Positions 1-12,087 of a DNA stretch of 64,000 nucleotides are shown here, piece after piece (position 1 is the stretch's first letter; every line of letters begins with the position of its first letter). The stretch spans positions 42,937,001-43,001,000 of the forward strand of contig NC_084921.1 in assembly GCF_958298935.1 (NCBI RefSeq). The letters are read 5' to 3'. The notes below the pieces were generated by a model. It worked only from the letters and a program-made list of their open reading frames with translations, did not search any database and was not told where the DNA came from. A program made the position numbers and the translations under genes. The DNA comes from Phragmites australis (Eukaryota > Streptophyta > Magnoliopsida > Poales > Poaceae).

Positions 1-878
1 GAGAGCCTCCAAAACGGCCACTAACCCCGAGTCCGCCTTTGATTTCATCTGAGAAATGACACTTAACTGGAAGAACTCTAAGCCCCTTCCCATATTGACA
101 CACCTCAGAGTCTGGTGTCCCCATGGAGTAGCTCTTATCGATATGGCCAATGATGCCGCACTTGTAACAAAACTCAGGTAGAAATTCATACTCAGATGGG
201 CACCATCTCATCTTCCCATTTTCCTCCTCAGTCTCCAAAGTGACACCACGAAGGATTGGTGCGTGAATGTCAATGTGCACCTTAACTCTAAGATAGCGTC
301 TAGCAGCAGTCCCATTCTCCTCCACATCCACATCTAAAAATCTCCCCACCTCATTACCAATGATTTCCACAACCGCCTTGTTCATCATCCCCATTGGAAG
401 ATGTCCAACCCGCATCCAAATCAATACATAGTTGCTCCATCACTAACAGATCCCTCTTGCCATCATAGGGCACCATTACCATGAGGTTATGCTCCATTAT
501 CCATGGCCCATCCTCCAATGCCCTTCTCGCACCATCAGAATCATTGAAGGAGAAGAAGAACATATTATCCACTGCATCCTTGCACAACATCCCCTTGTTC
601 AGGCACCATATCTTGGCTAAGGTTTGATAGATCTCTTCCACATAGATAGGTTTATCCGACAGCACCTTTCCTACTGCCTGCCATTCATCACCACCGACCA
701 CACCTCCCTGCTGCTTCCCCACCTTGATCCCCCTCCTCTCCACTACAAAAAGCTTGAGATTCTTCAGCGCCTCCTCCAAACCGCCATCGCGATCAGCTGT
801 CGTTGTAGACGTGTTTCGCACCCACAACACATGTGCACCCTTTAAGGAGGCCAGGCACACGTAGAAATCCACACTCAT
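1..878 (-). pseudogene. Non-LTR retroelement ORF1-type fragment (DUF4283 + CCHC zinc knuckle), broken
   Basis: On the minus strand an ATG at 878 opens a reading frame with the DUF4283 fold typical of plant retroelement nucleic-acid-binding ORFs: EWQAVGKVLS, the IWC core, then RRALEDGPW. The frame is lost near position 440. The homologous reading continues one frame over (YVLIWMRVGHLPMG onward), so a small indel has broken the ORF. Further on, at about 130-175, lies a CCHC zinc knuckle of the form CxxCxxxxH, but the codon expected to be the last cysteine reads TAC (Tyr). The element runs off the left edge of the window, so no reverse transcriptase can be seen. DUF4283/CCHC ORFs belong to LINE-like elements in plants. 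The family call is from motif recognition and the decay is seen directly. Confidence 0.75.
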
Positions 879-900
879 CGAGAGACGAGGAGCGTGTCGC

Positions 901-1556
901 AGATCTAAAAACTATGAAAAAAAAATTGGTGCCATTTGCTGAATTAAACCTAGATTGGATCTCAATCAAAGAATGAGACCAAGACGTCCTTTTGAGTTGC
1001 CAGAGAACCCTGATGGTTACCCTAGCCCGAAAGACCGTATTGATTTGCCATTGATCTTTTGGATTTTACGGGATCACAATTGTGCTTTTACCCTTCAGAA
1101 ACATCTGTCATTATGCCTCTTCTGTGGATATGAAAAAATTAGAACATATGTATGATTTGTAAAGAAAAGAAAAGAAAATGATGTCATTGGTTACCAAGGG
1201 ATTCTTAAAATCGGGTTTCCTCGCCACATGTACGCTCCATAACAATGGACACTTTTTTTATTATTGCATTGTCACTTCCCGCCTCTATATTCACCTTCCA
1301 GTACCAGCCGTACCCTAGTTGACCTGCCATTCTTGCTGGAAAGGATGAAGTCACGGTGAACTTGCTTTGTCTCATAAACTTGTAGCTTTAATATAAGAAT
1401 TGCAGCTCACCCAAAGGCTTAAATATAGTAGCATGTTGAAAAGAGATATTTAAAAATATGGTTGGAAAATTTATGAAATCAATATTTTGCATAATAGCTT
1501 GTTATGACAAAAAGTAGGATAACAGAAGATCCCAATTACTTGCTTCAACAATTTAA
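901..1556. other. Intergenic stretch, nothing recognised
   Basis: AT-rich sequence with a short open frame (955-1155) that I do not recognise. No tRNA, TIR or coding signature was found. Confidence 0.4.
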
Positions 1557-1589
1557 TTAGGTAAAAAAGAATGCAAAAAAGGTAATAGA

Positions 1590-2010
1590 GAGATACAAAC
1601 AGACATATTTCAGAGATAGAGTAATATATAGAAAGATATGAGAGATATAGAGATAATATAGAGAGATGGTGAGAGAAAGATATACACAGAGAGAGAATGG
1701 AGATAAAATGAGAGAGAGAATAGAGATAAAATGAGAGATGGAGAGAAAAAGAGATACAAAGATAAAGATAAAGATAGAGAGAGAAATAGAGACAAAATGA
1801 GAGAGAGAAATTAAGAGAGGGAGAGATAGAAATACATAACGAGATAAGAGATAGAGTAATATAGAGGTAGAGAAATAGAAAAGGAGAGAGAGCAGAGCAG
1901 ATAGAAATACAAAAGAAGAGATAGAGTAATAGAGTGAGAGAGAGAGAAAGAAAGAATCAGGAGAAACTATATATATATATATATAGAAAGATAAAATAAA
2001 GAGAGACAAA
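1590..2010. repeat. GA-rich imperfect microsatellite (GAGATA/GAGAGA-type)
   Basis: About 420 bases built almost only from GAGA, GATA and AAATAGAG words, ending in a short (TA)n run at about 1968-1985. The long Ser/Leu-rich open frames on the minus strand here (for example 1557-2009) come from the repeat composition and are not genes. Confidence 0.9.
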
Positions 2011-2030
2011 AAAAAGTATGGACAATCAAT

Positions 2031-3720
2031 ACAACATAAAAATTACATGTAATAGCTAACCAACAACAAATTCTTATCTACTTACTTATGATCACGCATA
2101 CCCTAATTAACAAAGGGTAACATCTCAATTAGCAATGCCATGAGCTAAGTTTAATTCCATTCCTAATATATAGAACATACTGAGTTTAATTTGTTGTTTT
2201 GTGCTTGCAGTAACAATATGTCATGAATCAAGTGTTGATCATGATAGAATGAGGATGTAAAAATTGTTCAGCTCTCTCCAGCCTCTCAACGGGTTGTGAG
2301 TGCATAGCAAAACCCGATAACAGAAAAATCCATCAGAGAATTATCAAATAACATACAGTTACAAAAGCAAATCAAAGGGTCACAAATTAGACAGATTTAG
2401 GAGCAAAAAATATGTCAATAAATAAATAGCAAAACCGTTTTGATAAAGTCCCTTTACATATGCACTTTTTGTGATGGTTTCATATGTAGCTTCGCAAAAT
2501 TTACACTAACAAAAAAGTTTTTCAAAATCCTACTATTGGTACCTTTTCTTTTTGAGAATTCTACGTGAGTACATTTTTTATGCAAAATTTTAAGTTTTGT
2601 ATGTCCCTCTTACAAATTTGAATTTCGAAGTCACACCATGAGGGTGAGTTCACATGATTCCATCAGGAGAGTGTATGAGTTCACAAGGTTAAAGTCAGAG
2701 ACGCACAGCGAACAAGCCTGCGTCCGGTTGAGCTTCTGCGCTCATAGTTGCATTAAGTGTAGGTCCTGGGATTTCGATAGCTTGTACTCGGGGCTCGGTG
2801 GTGGGGCATCTGTGGCACCATCTCACCCACCCACGTTTATGTTTTCAGCTACTGCGAAAGTGAGTGCACAGGAGGTTTGTCCTCTAGTAGTTTGTAGTGT
2901 GTTGTACTAAAAAAAAAAGTCAGAGGCATACAGTGCTTTGCGAGAGGAGATACATGCACGTTGTCAAATACTCCACTGATCACTGTTCACTGGAAAAAAT
3001 ATTGTATCAACCGGCTGTTCATAGGGAACTGCTCGCAATGATTTAAAGTCAGGGATCCCAATTCTCCGAAGGCATGGAAAGGGCAGAGAGCCGAGGTACT
3101 AGTCACCACTTAACCCAACACACCACCAGAAAAATGATCCTTGTCCCTAGATCTCTCCTGCTAGTCCTGTAATCCTCAGACCAACTCCATGACAAAATAA
3201 ATGGACATAATTGAAGAAAGAGATCTCTGGAAGCAAATTATACTTACACCAGTACTACTATATTTAAAAAATAGTAGATGTAATTTTTTTAAAATCAAAT
3301 TTTATACATTTTAACTAATATTTGATTAAATTATAAGCATCTAGTATATAAAAATTATATAACTATGTCTACATTCAAAATGATTTCATAAGTTTCTAGC
3401 TATTAATGATATATTTTATGAGAAAATCTTAGTTAAAACTTAATTTTAAAAATCAAGATTAAAAGAAATACGTCGACTATTTCTGAAAAGATGAAACACT
3501 ACGGTACTAATCGCATTCTTCCGCTTAATAGTATGATTATTACTCCAAAACTGAATGGCAAACGACTTTCAGCCAAATGTCTGTCTCCAAAGGTGTAGCC
3601 CAAATTTGGCTGTCCTGGTACCACCCGTCCTACTTACCTATGACACAGACAGTTCATTGACATTAATGACTTCAGAGCATGGAGAGATCTGGGCCCTTGC
3701 AGCCTGCAGGTCTGATTTAC
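2031..3720. other. AT-rich intergenic DNA without a recognisable gene
   Basis: Only short ORFs occur (2638-2910 and 3555-3779) and none resembles a family I know. Likely degraded repeat DNA. Confidence 0.35.
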
Positions 3721-4090
3721 CGCTCGCTTCGCCAGCGAGATCAAATATTACTAGCCGGATTAGCTCGTCTATTGCATAGAGTATGACAAAAAAAATTAAA
3801 AATGGGTTCATCAATTTTGAATATCTTAATATTTAGTTATGATTTTATCAATATTTAACACATTCATTTAATTATGAGAAAAATATTGATACTTTCATGC
3901 ATATAATATTAACATATAGACGACAGTAATACGAAACTAACTAAATTTATTTCATATTTTAAAAGTTTTTATACATTTTTCTATGCATTTTATATTATTT
4001 TAACCAATTTATCAATATAACTATTATTACTTTCGTTATTTTTCTAGATTTCGCAAAAATAATTATGTGTAAAATTCACCCAAAAAGGCC
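3720..4090 (-). mobile_element. Helitron-family fragment, minus orientation
   Basis: The reverse complement of about 3785-4080 matches, with scattered differences, the body of the copies at 4880-5180 and 38990-39180. Shared landmarks are an AATAAATATTAGTTA-like start and a TTAATTGAATGTGTT-like block. A possible hairpin, CTCGCT...AGCGAG, lies near its outer end (about 3718-3740). Its matching 5' terminus may be the one ending at 5792, which would make a nested structure of about 2.07 kb. That pairing is inference. Confidence 0.5.
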
Positions 4091-4860
4091 CACTTTTATA
4101 ACTTCTAGCTATTTTTAACGTCTCAAATAAATTCTAATTTTTTTTAAAAAAAATCACTAATATTCTTTACATGTGATATACTAATTTTTAAAAATGTTTC
4201 TAACCCTAGATTATTTGCTAAAAAAGTGACTTCCTTTGTAATACTCTATTTATATTTATTTTTATCATTTCATATGAATTCTCAGTCATCGATGCATTGT
4301 TTGCATACCATCCGTGAATCACTGACTCGCTAACAAGAGAGGTCGTTGTTTGTGTGGCATATGTGCAGCACCAGATCAAAGGGGATTTTATAAGATATAG
4401 CATGAGTGTATAGGATCCTCCCTAACCTTTGATAAATTTACAACATATAAACAAAATTACATTATCGAGTAAATATATTATCGAGTAATTACATACATAC
4501 GATTACAACATATATACATAGTTGTATAAAGATCTTACACTATAAGATCTTACATCCACGACCAACCAAATAAATTAAACAAAATACAACATCCTAAATC
4601 CAGGATGCCTTAGCCCATTCGGCATGTGGATGTAGGTTATTCCAAGTTTATATAAGCCCTCGTCTCCTGCAAAATTGCGTAGTTAGACAACAAAATAATT
4701 TGTGTTTTATGTTTTGACCCTTGATTTCGTTACATGTCGTACTTCATACTGTTCAAAAAACATTCCAAACACTATATATTGATTAGGTCAAATATTTTAA
4801 CCTGATCCAATGGGTCCTGAACCTATCAATCCAGACTGTAACCAGGTGGATCACGATAAA
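4091..4860. other. AT-rich intergenic/repeat DNA
   Basis: No coding signature and no complete element termini recognised. It could be the inside of the tentative 3.7-5.8 kb nested Helitron. Confidence 0.3.
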
Positions 4861-4869
4861 AAAAAGAGA

Positions 4870-5357
4870 GAGTATTTTAGAGTATTTTCATTTTTAAGAA
4901 ATGAATATGCCAAAATAAATATTAGTTATATTGATAAATTGATTGAAATAATGTAAAATTTATAGAAAAACATCTAGAACTCAAAAAAAAATATTAAACC
5001 AATTTTGTTGGGTTCATATTTCTGTCGTCTACATTTCAAAATTATGTGCATGTATGAAATTGATACTGCTTTTACTATAATTAACTGAATGTGTTAAATA
5101 TTGATAAATTCATATCTAAATCCTGAAATACCTAAAATTAGTGAATCCAATTTGTTTAGACTTCTTTTGGCATGCTCTGTACATGAAAAAAAAGTTCAAT
5201 CACGAAAAGCAGAATGGGTGCGGCATAGCGTGCCTTCCATCCTAATTTTTTTAGGCTTCTTTTATCAAACAGCATTATCGTAATCGTAAAGCTCAAACAT
5301 TATCTCTTATGCTCTAACCAGGTACTAAAATCCCATGAAGCGTGCCAATCAACCTAG
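4870..5357 (+). mobile_element. Non-autonomous Helitron copy, plus orientation (3' end at 5357)
   Basis: The body (about 4905-5130) matches the Helitron in 38805-39298. The 3' end reads GCGTGCCAATCAACCTAG followed by T, nearly the same as the terminus of that element (GCGCGCCAATCAGACTAG then T). This fits the Helitron rule of a CTRR end followed by T. The 5' terminus is not clear, so the left boundary is approximate. Confidence 0.6.
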
Positions 5358-5589
5358 TATATACTAATCGTCCTAAGTTTGGCCTCGGTGGTATGCGTCC
5401 ATTATTTTGTTCGTCGTGGAGTAACCTTACATTGACTGTCAGTTTGACATGCATAGCACGTTGGTCAAAAAATGGACCCTGTCCTCGTCGATGCTGACAA
5501 TGTTCACTGTCATCACGCTCAGCACAAGGAAATTTCTCATGACGAATAAATATATAGGACGTAAGAAGCGTGTTGCACTACCTATAATC

Positions 5590-5792
5590 CTAGTTCTAGA
5601 TAAAAAAATTTCCAAAAATGAAAAATATACATATACATATACACATACATATATGAATAGATATATGAATAAATATATACATATACATGTGTGTGTGTAT
5701 ATATATATATATGAGCAGAACATGCTGTTACAGTAGCTACAGGAACCGATCCTAAGAGGCACAATTATTGGACCTTTAATATATATTATAGA
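5590..5792 (-). mobile_element. Helitron 5' terminal segment with embedded (AT/AC)n microsatellite
   Basis: Read on the minus strand from 5792, the sequence begins TCTATAATATATATTAAAGG, which matches the known Helitron 5' signature (TC, then a TACTATATTAAAG-like block). It continues with GTAGCTACTGTAACAG, shared with the 38805 element (GTAGCTACTGTAGCAG). Positions 5625-5715 are an imperfect ATAC/TA/TG microsatellite. The ORFs overlapping here on both strands (5439-5762) are not supported as genes. Confidence 0.6.
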
Positions 5793-6069
5793 TTAATATA
5801 TGTAATACATTATTCCTTGAAAACTAGTGCTACCCTTGAAAACATGTACTCGAAGTTAGAGTAAAAACAGCGTAGTAAATGCATTGCCCAGAATAGTAAA
5901 AGAGGAATCGCAAAATCTTCGCAAATAACATAGGAAACTGTCCTCATCAAAGAAGCCAAGAAGGCACCGTATAAAATGCAGTCACTGCACAAGAATAACA
6001 AACTCAGATGCAAAGAGGGCATTGTATAAAATACAGTCCCACGTCAGGATTGCTAAGTAAAAAAAAAAC

Positions 6070-7145
6070 AAAATGTACTTAGAATATCTTCAACAGACTA
6101 TCAAATTACACCCTCCATATTTTCATTTCGCTATCTACTCCAAAACGTTATATCTCCATATTTCAGTATACTCCGACAGACTAGTCAAATACACTCTCTA
6201 TATCCATTTACCTATATTTTATCTGTAACATGTAACAGCTAGTTTTTTCAAACGGCTAGTTTTTTGCAACAACTATATTGCAACGACTAGTTTTTTTGCA
6301 ACGGCTATATTTCTTCTCTATATATGCGTAGCACACACTAAACTTTAAAATTCTTCATGTAACTTATGGTTGTCAATAATTTTAGAAAATCGTACATTAG
6401 TTTAGATGAATATTCATCAATTTTCCTTGGTTTTTGGAATTAAATTTATACCTAAAAATTCAAGCAAAGTACAAAAGCAGCTAAATTTGGGAAATTTCAT
6501 TTAAAATTTGTGGGAGATTTTTAGTTGAAACTAGTTAAAACGGCTCTATGTTATTTATTACATGAGCACAAAGATCGGTGTGATTTTAGGAGCTTTAGAA
6601 ATTCATCTATTGAATTTATAAAAAAGGATAAGGAGTGAAGTTTTGAAGCATTTAGCCAAATTGTTGTATTCTCTTGTCTCATCTCTCTCCTCTCACCGAC
6701 ATGTGCAGGAGCCAAGCTCCTCGGCTTGTGTTCAAGACGTCGTTCAGTGTCGTCCGACTTCACTACCCCGCTACTCCTCTGCTCCTCCATAGAGGGTGCT
6801 CTGGAGGCGCCACAGTGGGTTGGGGGAGGAGGTCCTACGCCCGATTTGCAAGTCAGCGGTATGGTTGGAGAGAGGCAGCTACAGCTCGGCGGTGGGGGCT
6901 TTCGGCTAAACGCGTGAATGTGAGGCGAGTTGGGGAATGGGGTCATAATGGTTGGAGACTAGGAGGTCGGGATAACGAGGGGAGAGTGCCCGCTACATTT
7001 GGTGAGCCTCTCGCAAGATATGGCGAGTAAACAGCAATGACGATATTGTCGGTGAGGCTGCTGGAGATGTTTTTTTCTCATGATGACAAGTCTTTTAACA
7101 ATAGCGAGTATATTGGCAAGGTTGTTGGAGATGCTCTTACAGTTA
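6070..7145. mobile_element. Small TIR element (GAGCATCTCCAACA-type ends) with GC-rich centre
   Basis: The left end (about 6078-6105) reads TTAGAATATCTTCAACAGAC and the right end, reverse-complemented (7124-7142), reads GTAAGAGCATCTCCAACAAC. Such ends are common on grass MITE-like DNA transposons. Inside, AT-rich arms flank a GC-rich centre (about 6690-7030) with two overlapping plus-strand ORFs that I do not recognise. Target-site duplication was not resolved. The centre could be captured host DNA, but that is not shown. Confidence 0.5.
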
Positions 7146-8534
7146 CCCCCGGCTTCCTATCAAACCAATGTTTTATGCCTTTTTTTTTTTTTGGCTGAAA
7201 GAAGGCTTGCTTGATCTTTCAGCTTATGTTCGCCTAGCTTTTCGAAGTCACCGGAAATCGAAGTTCGATCTGCCTCCTGTTTGTAGGTTCGTTCCTTGCG
7301 ATCAACTCAACTGCAGGAGTAAAAGCGCGGAGTACTTGCGATCAGAACTTGGTCGTATCAGGTCATCGCTGCAGGTTAGGTACTACTAACTGCTAGTACA
7401 CTAATGCCTAGGTAAATAGAAGATTCGACGGGAGACAGCCAAGTTTCAACCCTCGTTTTCCAATCAGAAAAGCGGGTACCGTTCAAAGCAGAAAAGAGAA
7501 ACAGAAAGCAATCATGGTGATTGATTGGAAAAGGTACCAAGGCATGAGAGATGTTTCGACCGGACTTTCGGTGGATCCGCTACCGGTTTCACAGGAGCGG
7601 CACGCGGAACGTGTACGCGACTAGCGCCTGTCCCTCCACCGACAACCCGTGAGTTGAGGAGAATTGATGATTGGCCCACCGGTGGTGGTGCCACCGTTCC
7701 AAACGCTGTGCCAGTGAGGACGATGGGTCGATGGTGCATCGCGTCCGTGAGTCTATTTCTTGCCTTCTTCGAGAGCTGGCCGGAGAGTAAAACGGGCCGT
7801 GAAGAACCGCGCAGGTTCGCGAGCGGCCTGCCTCGGCTCTTCTCGAGGGAAGGGCGGGGAGCTGTCGCGCGGGCCGAGGCGTTCCCGGCGCCGTTCGTCA
7901 CGCGCGCGGGCGCGGCGGCAACGCACATGGACGCGGGAGACCGCGATAGCGGGTCGCCTTCTCCGTTTGAGGACGCCGTGATGATGTGGGAGCGGCACGA
8001 GGCGCAGCGCGTCTGCTGAGCCGTGGACGTGTGGGTGTTGTTGCGGCCTGGCACGGCGCCGGCGCGAGGACGTTCCAAAGCTCCAACTGGCCAAGCAGCA
8101 CGAAACCAAGGTGACTGAGATTTGCCAGGCCACCAAGGTACGAAGGACAAAAAATGCGATAAAAGAGCGGGTAGGTAGCTCGGAGGAATCCTTGCACCGA
8201 TTGATGCAGAAGCTTGGTAGGTGAAACAAAAAATGTACTAGGTCTAAAAAAATTATAATTTACCTGCGGGTTTATCAAAACCTAATGGATCGCTAAAAAT
8301 GCCCATCCAGCTTCACATCAGTCTTCTCTAATCTCTTTTGCTTATTTTGACACGTATACACTTACAAAAGGGCGTGATCACTGCCAGTCTTCCGATCGAA
8401 AACACCAACGAATGGTAAACGCTTGGTGGGCCATTGAGCAGATTTTCCCGAAAGTTGTTGGGGCGGGCTCGAATAGGAGCTGCAGTGACCTGGGCCCGGA
8501 TACAAATTTATGGTCCAAAGCTGATGAAAAAACA
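7146..8534. other. GC-rich region with long but unrecognised open frames
   Basis: Between about 7510 and 8150 the sequence is GC-rich and stays open on both strands (164 aa +, 212 aa -). High GC alone produces such frames. Neither translation shows a domain, signal peptide or splice structure that I recognise. Possibly a former promoter/CpG-rich gene fragment. I do not call a gene. Confidence 0.3.
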
Positions 8535-8679
8535 GAGATTTATATATTTTTATCATTAATATTTAAACAAATCAACCTCTAATGGCAATATTTATACAAA
8601 TATATGGCTACCACCATCTAAAAATGTTGTAACCTTTTCAGAGAATGGTAAGGACAGTAACATGGCACCGAAGTCCCTT

Positions 8680-8795
8680 ATCGTTCTTTGAGAGGACGGT
8701 TAGTCCTTTCCACCCTCTCAGTGGGCGGGTAGGCCTCACCCCTGAGCGCCCGCCGTGCAGCGCCCCTTGCCGTCCTCCCAGGGAGCGGTTAGCCC
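8680..8795. repeat. MULE left subterminal palindromic motifs
   Basis: Imperfect palindromes of the ACCCTCTCAGTGGG kind occur at about 8682-8703, 8712-8725 and 8772-8795, each followed by a GGTTAG/GGTAGG word. They mirror the set at 18428-18586. Clustered subterminal motifs like these are candidate transposase-binding sites; this is inference. Confidence 0.5.
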
Positions 8796-9270
8796 CATCG
8801 CTTGATTTTTTTTAATTTAACTTTTGTATACATCAGTTTTAAAAACAGTGTACATTCATTCGGTGAAAAATATTAGTTGTGCAAAAAGTGATCAAAACGG
8901 TATTGCGGAGTAGTTATTTTTTAGAAATTTTGGATCGATGTAAATTTATTTATTTATTTGATGTAAAATTGTATGAGTAATTTTTTAGTGACGTAATGTT
9001 GGATGGATATAAAATCTAATTTTTTGAATAATTGTAGTTGTGAAGCACTATTAGCATAAAATCTGATATGGAGGTTATATACGCTGACAAACATTACATG
9101 AGACATAGAGTTTGTCATTGTTGCGCAAATGGATACTAATCATAAAGACATGACGATAACAAACGTTGACATGTACGATACGTCTAAAAACTAACTTAAT
9201 AGTGTGCTGCTGCTAATTCTAACATGCCTTAGTGAATGAAAATATGTCAGATTACAGTAGATGCTCTCTA

Positions 9271-10863
9271 CTAAGTGCACCTAGGATATTTTCCCTTTCT
9301 GAGGGTATCAGAGCCACCCGCCTTAGCGCGACGGGTCATCTCCCGCTTCCTTGTCCTCTCTGCTTTGCGTGCTTGAGCCACGACGAGCTCCTCCGCTGAC
9401 TTCCTCATGCGCTCCTCCTCTTGTCATTTTACCCGTAGTTTCTCCTGTTATTGCTCGTACTCCTGGCGTTCGTACACTTTTCTCCTCCACCGCATGCTCA
9501 TGTCAACACATCGTTTCTGATATTCATTTTGCTCCATGTCGAGCCATTCCATGAAGTCATAGATAGGTGGAGGAGACTAGACAAATGAAACAAGATGTGA
9601 GATTAGTAAAATAGTGTATGAAATCGTATGAAAAGTAACATATAAGTGATCTATGTCGCTATACCGGTGGGTACTCATACGGTCCATGTTGAGACTTGTC
9701 ATATTGGTAGTGACACACATGAACATGCGTAGGCCATAGGTGTAGCAGATGTCCTAGGACTCGTGAAACCTACAAGAGTCGTCACAGAAGCACATCATCG
9801 GTTCGATCCTTAGGGGATAAAAATCCCCCAATATTTCTTGGGTGGGCTTGGTGGAGCCGAGGAAAATATTGCAGTTGAAAGAGCTAAGGAATGAGTGGTC
9901 TATCCATAGATGAGGGTGGGGTTATTTATGGTGGCTGGGAGCTGATCCATGGACTGGGTGCATGGGCTTGGCTAGGGGCTGGATCATAGGATTCCCTATG
10001 AAAGATGAAAAAGTTGTGACATTGATGCTATGCAGAGATTCCCTATGTTAGGATAGAGGTGTTGTCATTTAATTTATGATTAAAGCTCTACCGTGGAGTC
10101 ACTTTATGTCTACAGTCTGCATCAGAAAAGAGGTGTCGTCATTTTATGGTTAAAGCTGAGTCATGTGCTCACTTCGTGTCTAAAGCCAGACTCACGATAG
10201 AGGTGTTGTCATTGCATGCTTAAAACTTTATTATGCTTGAATAGTACGTTAATATAATAAACTTAAAATCACATTAATTAGACAGAAAATTCACAAATAG
10301 TTCATAATATAGTTTGTTAATATAAGACAGTAACCATATACACATCGAACTGAACTAATGAAATGGAAATGTGAACAAAAGAAATAGTCATGGCTAGCAT
10401 TTGCATAGTTCTTAGTGTATATACGTTGAATACCTAAATTATCTCAAGATGGCGGAGGGAAGTGATGACGCAAATTAGCGAAAGAATGTCAGTTGTGCTA
10501 GTCAATGCTATCAGGGTAAGATGGTTGTCGTCTCCAAGGTGGTGATGCAAAGTTGTAAGGATGGGTACTAGCAAATTCACCATCATTTTCAAGGTCATCA
10601 ATGTCCTACAGAGATGGAGGACTCGGAGGGAGGGGTCGTTGTGACATGAAATCGCCGCCGTCGTCGTCATCTTGAGCTATCACGATAGTAGCATGTCCTA
10701 TTTCCTTGTCAGTTTTACGCCATCTTGACGTGGTGTGTGAACGTCCTCTTGCAGTGTTCTTTGAACCTTCTCGTGTATTGCTGTTGGAACGTCGAGGCAT
10801 TGGAGGCATGAAATCATCATCCTCATCGTCGTCGTCAATTTGTTGGTGAGTAGTAGAGGGCAC
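9271..10863 (-). pseudogene. Third MULE ORF remnant: acidic segment plus charged coiled-coil C terminus
   Basis: The minus strand at 10606-10863 encodes an Asp-rich, low-complexity stretch. From about 9560 down to 9271 an Arg/Glu/Lys-rich helix ends in a KGKYPRCT-type tail directly before a TAG stop. That tail and the preceding Cys-rich block (about 9660-9800) resemble grass proteins that travel with PMD/MULE elements and end in KGRYPR-like sequence. At least two in-frame stops interrupt the helix, so the ORF is dead. Exon joins between the acidic and coiled parts are not resolved, and the two may belong to different ORFs. No enzymatic motif is visible. Function unknown. Confidence 0.45.
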
Positions 10864-12087
10864 CCCTGTACCTCTTAGGTTCGCTGAACGTCATTGTCTT
10901 CTACACGAACCGGGCATCACACCCCCACCGAAGATCATATACATCACTAAGAAGTTTGTGATTTCTTTGTTGATCAATTGTACGTCTTCCGGGAATGCCT
11001 AATGCAAAATAGGAGCATTCAAATCAATAGAAAAAAGATAAGTAGTATAACTAAATAGAAAATGATGAACCTGAATGTGGGATGCGCACTGGCTGGGTAA
11101 CATCACTATATTATTCTTTGTCTCCTAGAGAAACCTTACACAAAATGATGGTTGGTTAGTTCGTACACCCTAAGATACGTTTGACACTACTCGTGCAAGA
11201 GGGCCACAAAGTCCTCGGTAGTTACATGTTGGAGCGGAGCAGTTAACATAGAACAAAAGGGTATTGCATGCAATTTGACCAAGACTTGGATTATGTTGTT
11301 TTTCTTGAAGGGATCATCCTTCCCTTCACGTACAACATGTAAGGAGACATTAAGTGCTATATGGATCGTTATAGGTGCCATGGAAAGCTTGTACTCAAAG
11401 ATCTCGCTATATATTTATTGATTCTTCACTGCAACGTTATGGCTCTGCACCAAAGCGTAAGTACCTAATTATTTAAGAAATATTAAACAAGTATTAAATA
11501 TCATACTTAAATGTAACAAAGCTTAATAAATAACTAAAAATAAATTAAAAATACAAAATGGCGAACGTGTCCACATTACGTTTGGTTTACAATCGCCATT
11601 GTGCAAGTGCGGGATTGTACACGAAATGAAGGTATCCTATGAGCTCGAAACCTATGAGTGGATATTCTTCTGGTGCTCAAACATTGATCATTCGTCCGTG
11701 TGTCATGGGGTATTTAATTTTTGTCATATTTCACATGATTTATCAACTTTTGTTCTAGATAGTAACTAAATCACGCGTATAGTCGTCCATTAGGCTTTGT
11801 GACTTCATAATGTGGATCGACTTAAACATCAAAGCCGAGGACGAGGAATGGGTCAACCTATTGAAGAAATGCAACTACCGTGTGGTCATATCGTATTAAG
11901 AAATGCAGTAATGACATGATAAGTAGTGCATAGAAAGTAGACACGTCCGAATATATAAGACTAGTTTGTGAATCGAAGATGCATCATGAAACAAACATGT
12001 AAGTTACAAAAGCAAAGGTAAATCCTACTGCTATCTCCCTCGCTGCCGTCGGTCGTTCCCACCATTATGGTCCCGTTGCCGCTGTCG

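Noticed and set aside
275..300. CRISPR-like or bacterial features anywhere in the window
   Set aside because: Tandem repeats seen are two-copy duplications or microsatellites in plant nuclear DNA; nothing fits a CRISPR array or operon.
1557..2009. 150-aa Ser/Leu/Ile-rich ORF on the minus strand
   Set aside because: It is the translation of a GA-rich microsatellite, with no protein-like complexity.
7512..8150. Long overlapping ORFs on both strands (212 aa -, 164 aa +)
   Set aside because: GC-rich DNA keeps several frames open; no domain, splice or start support.
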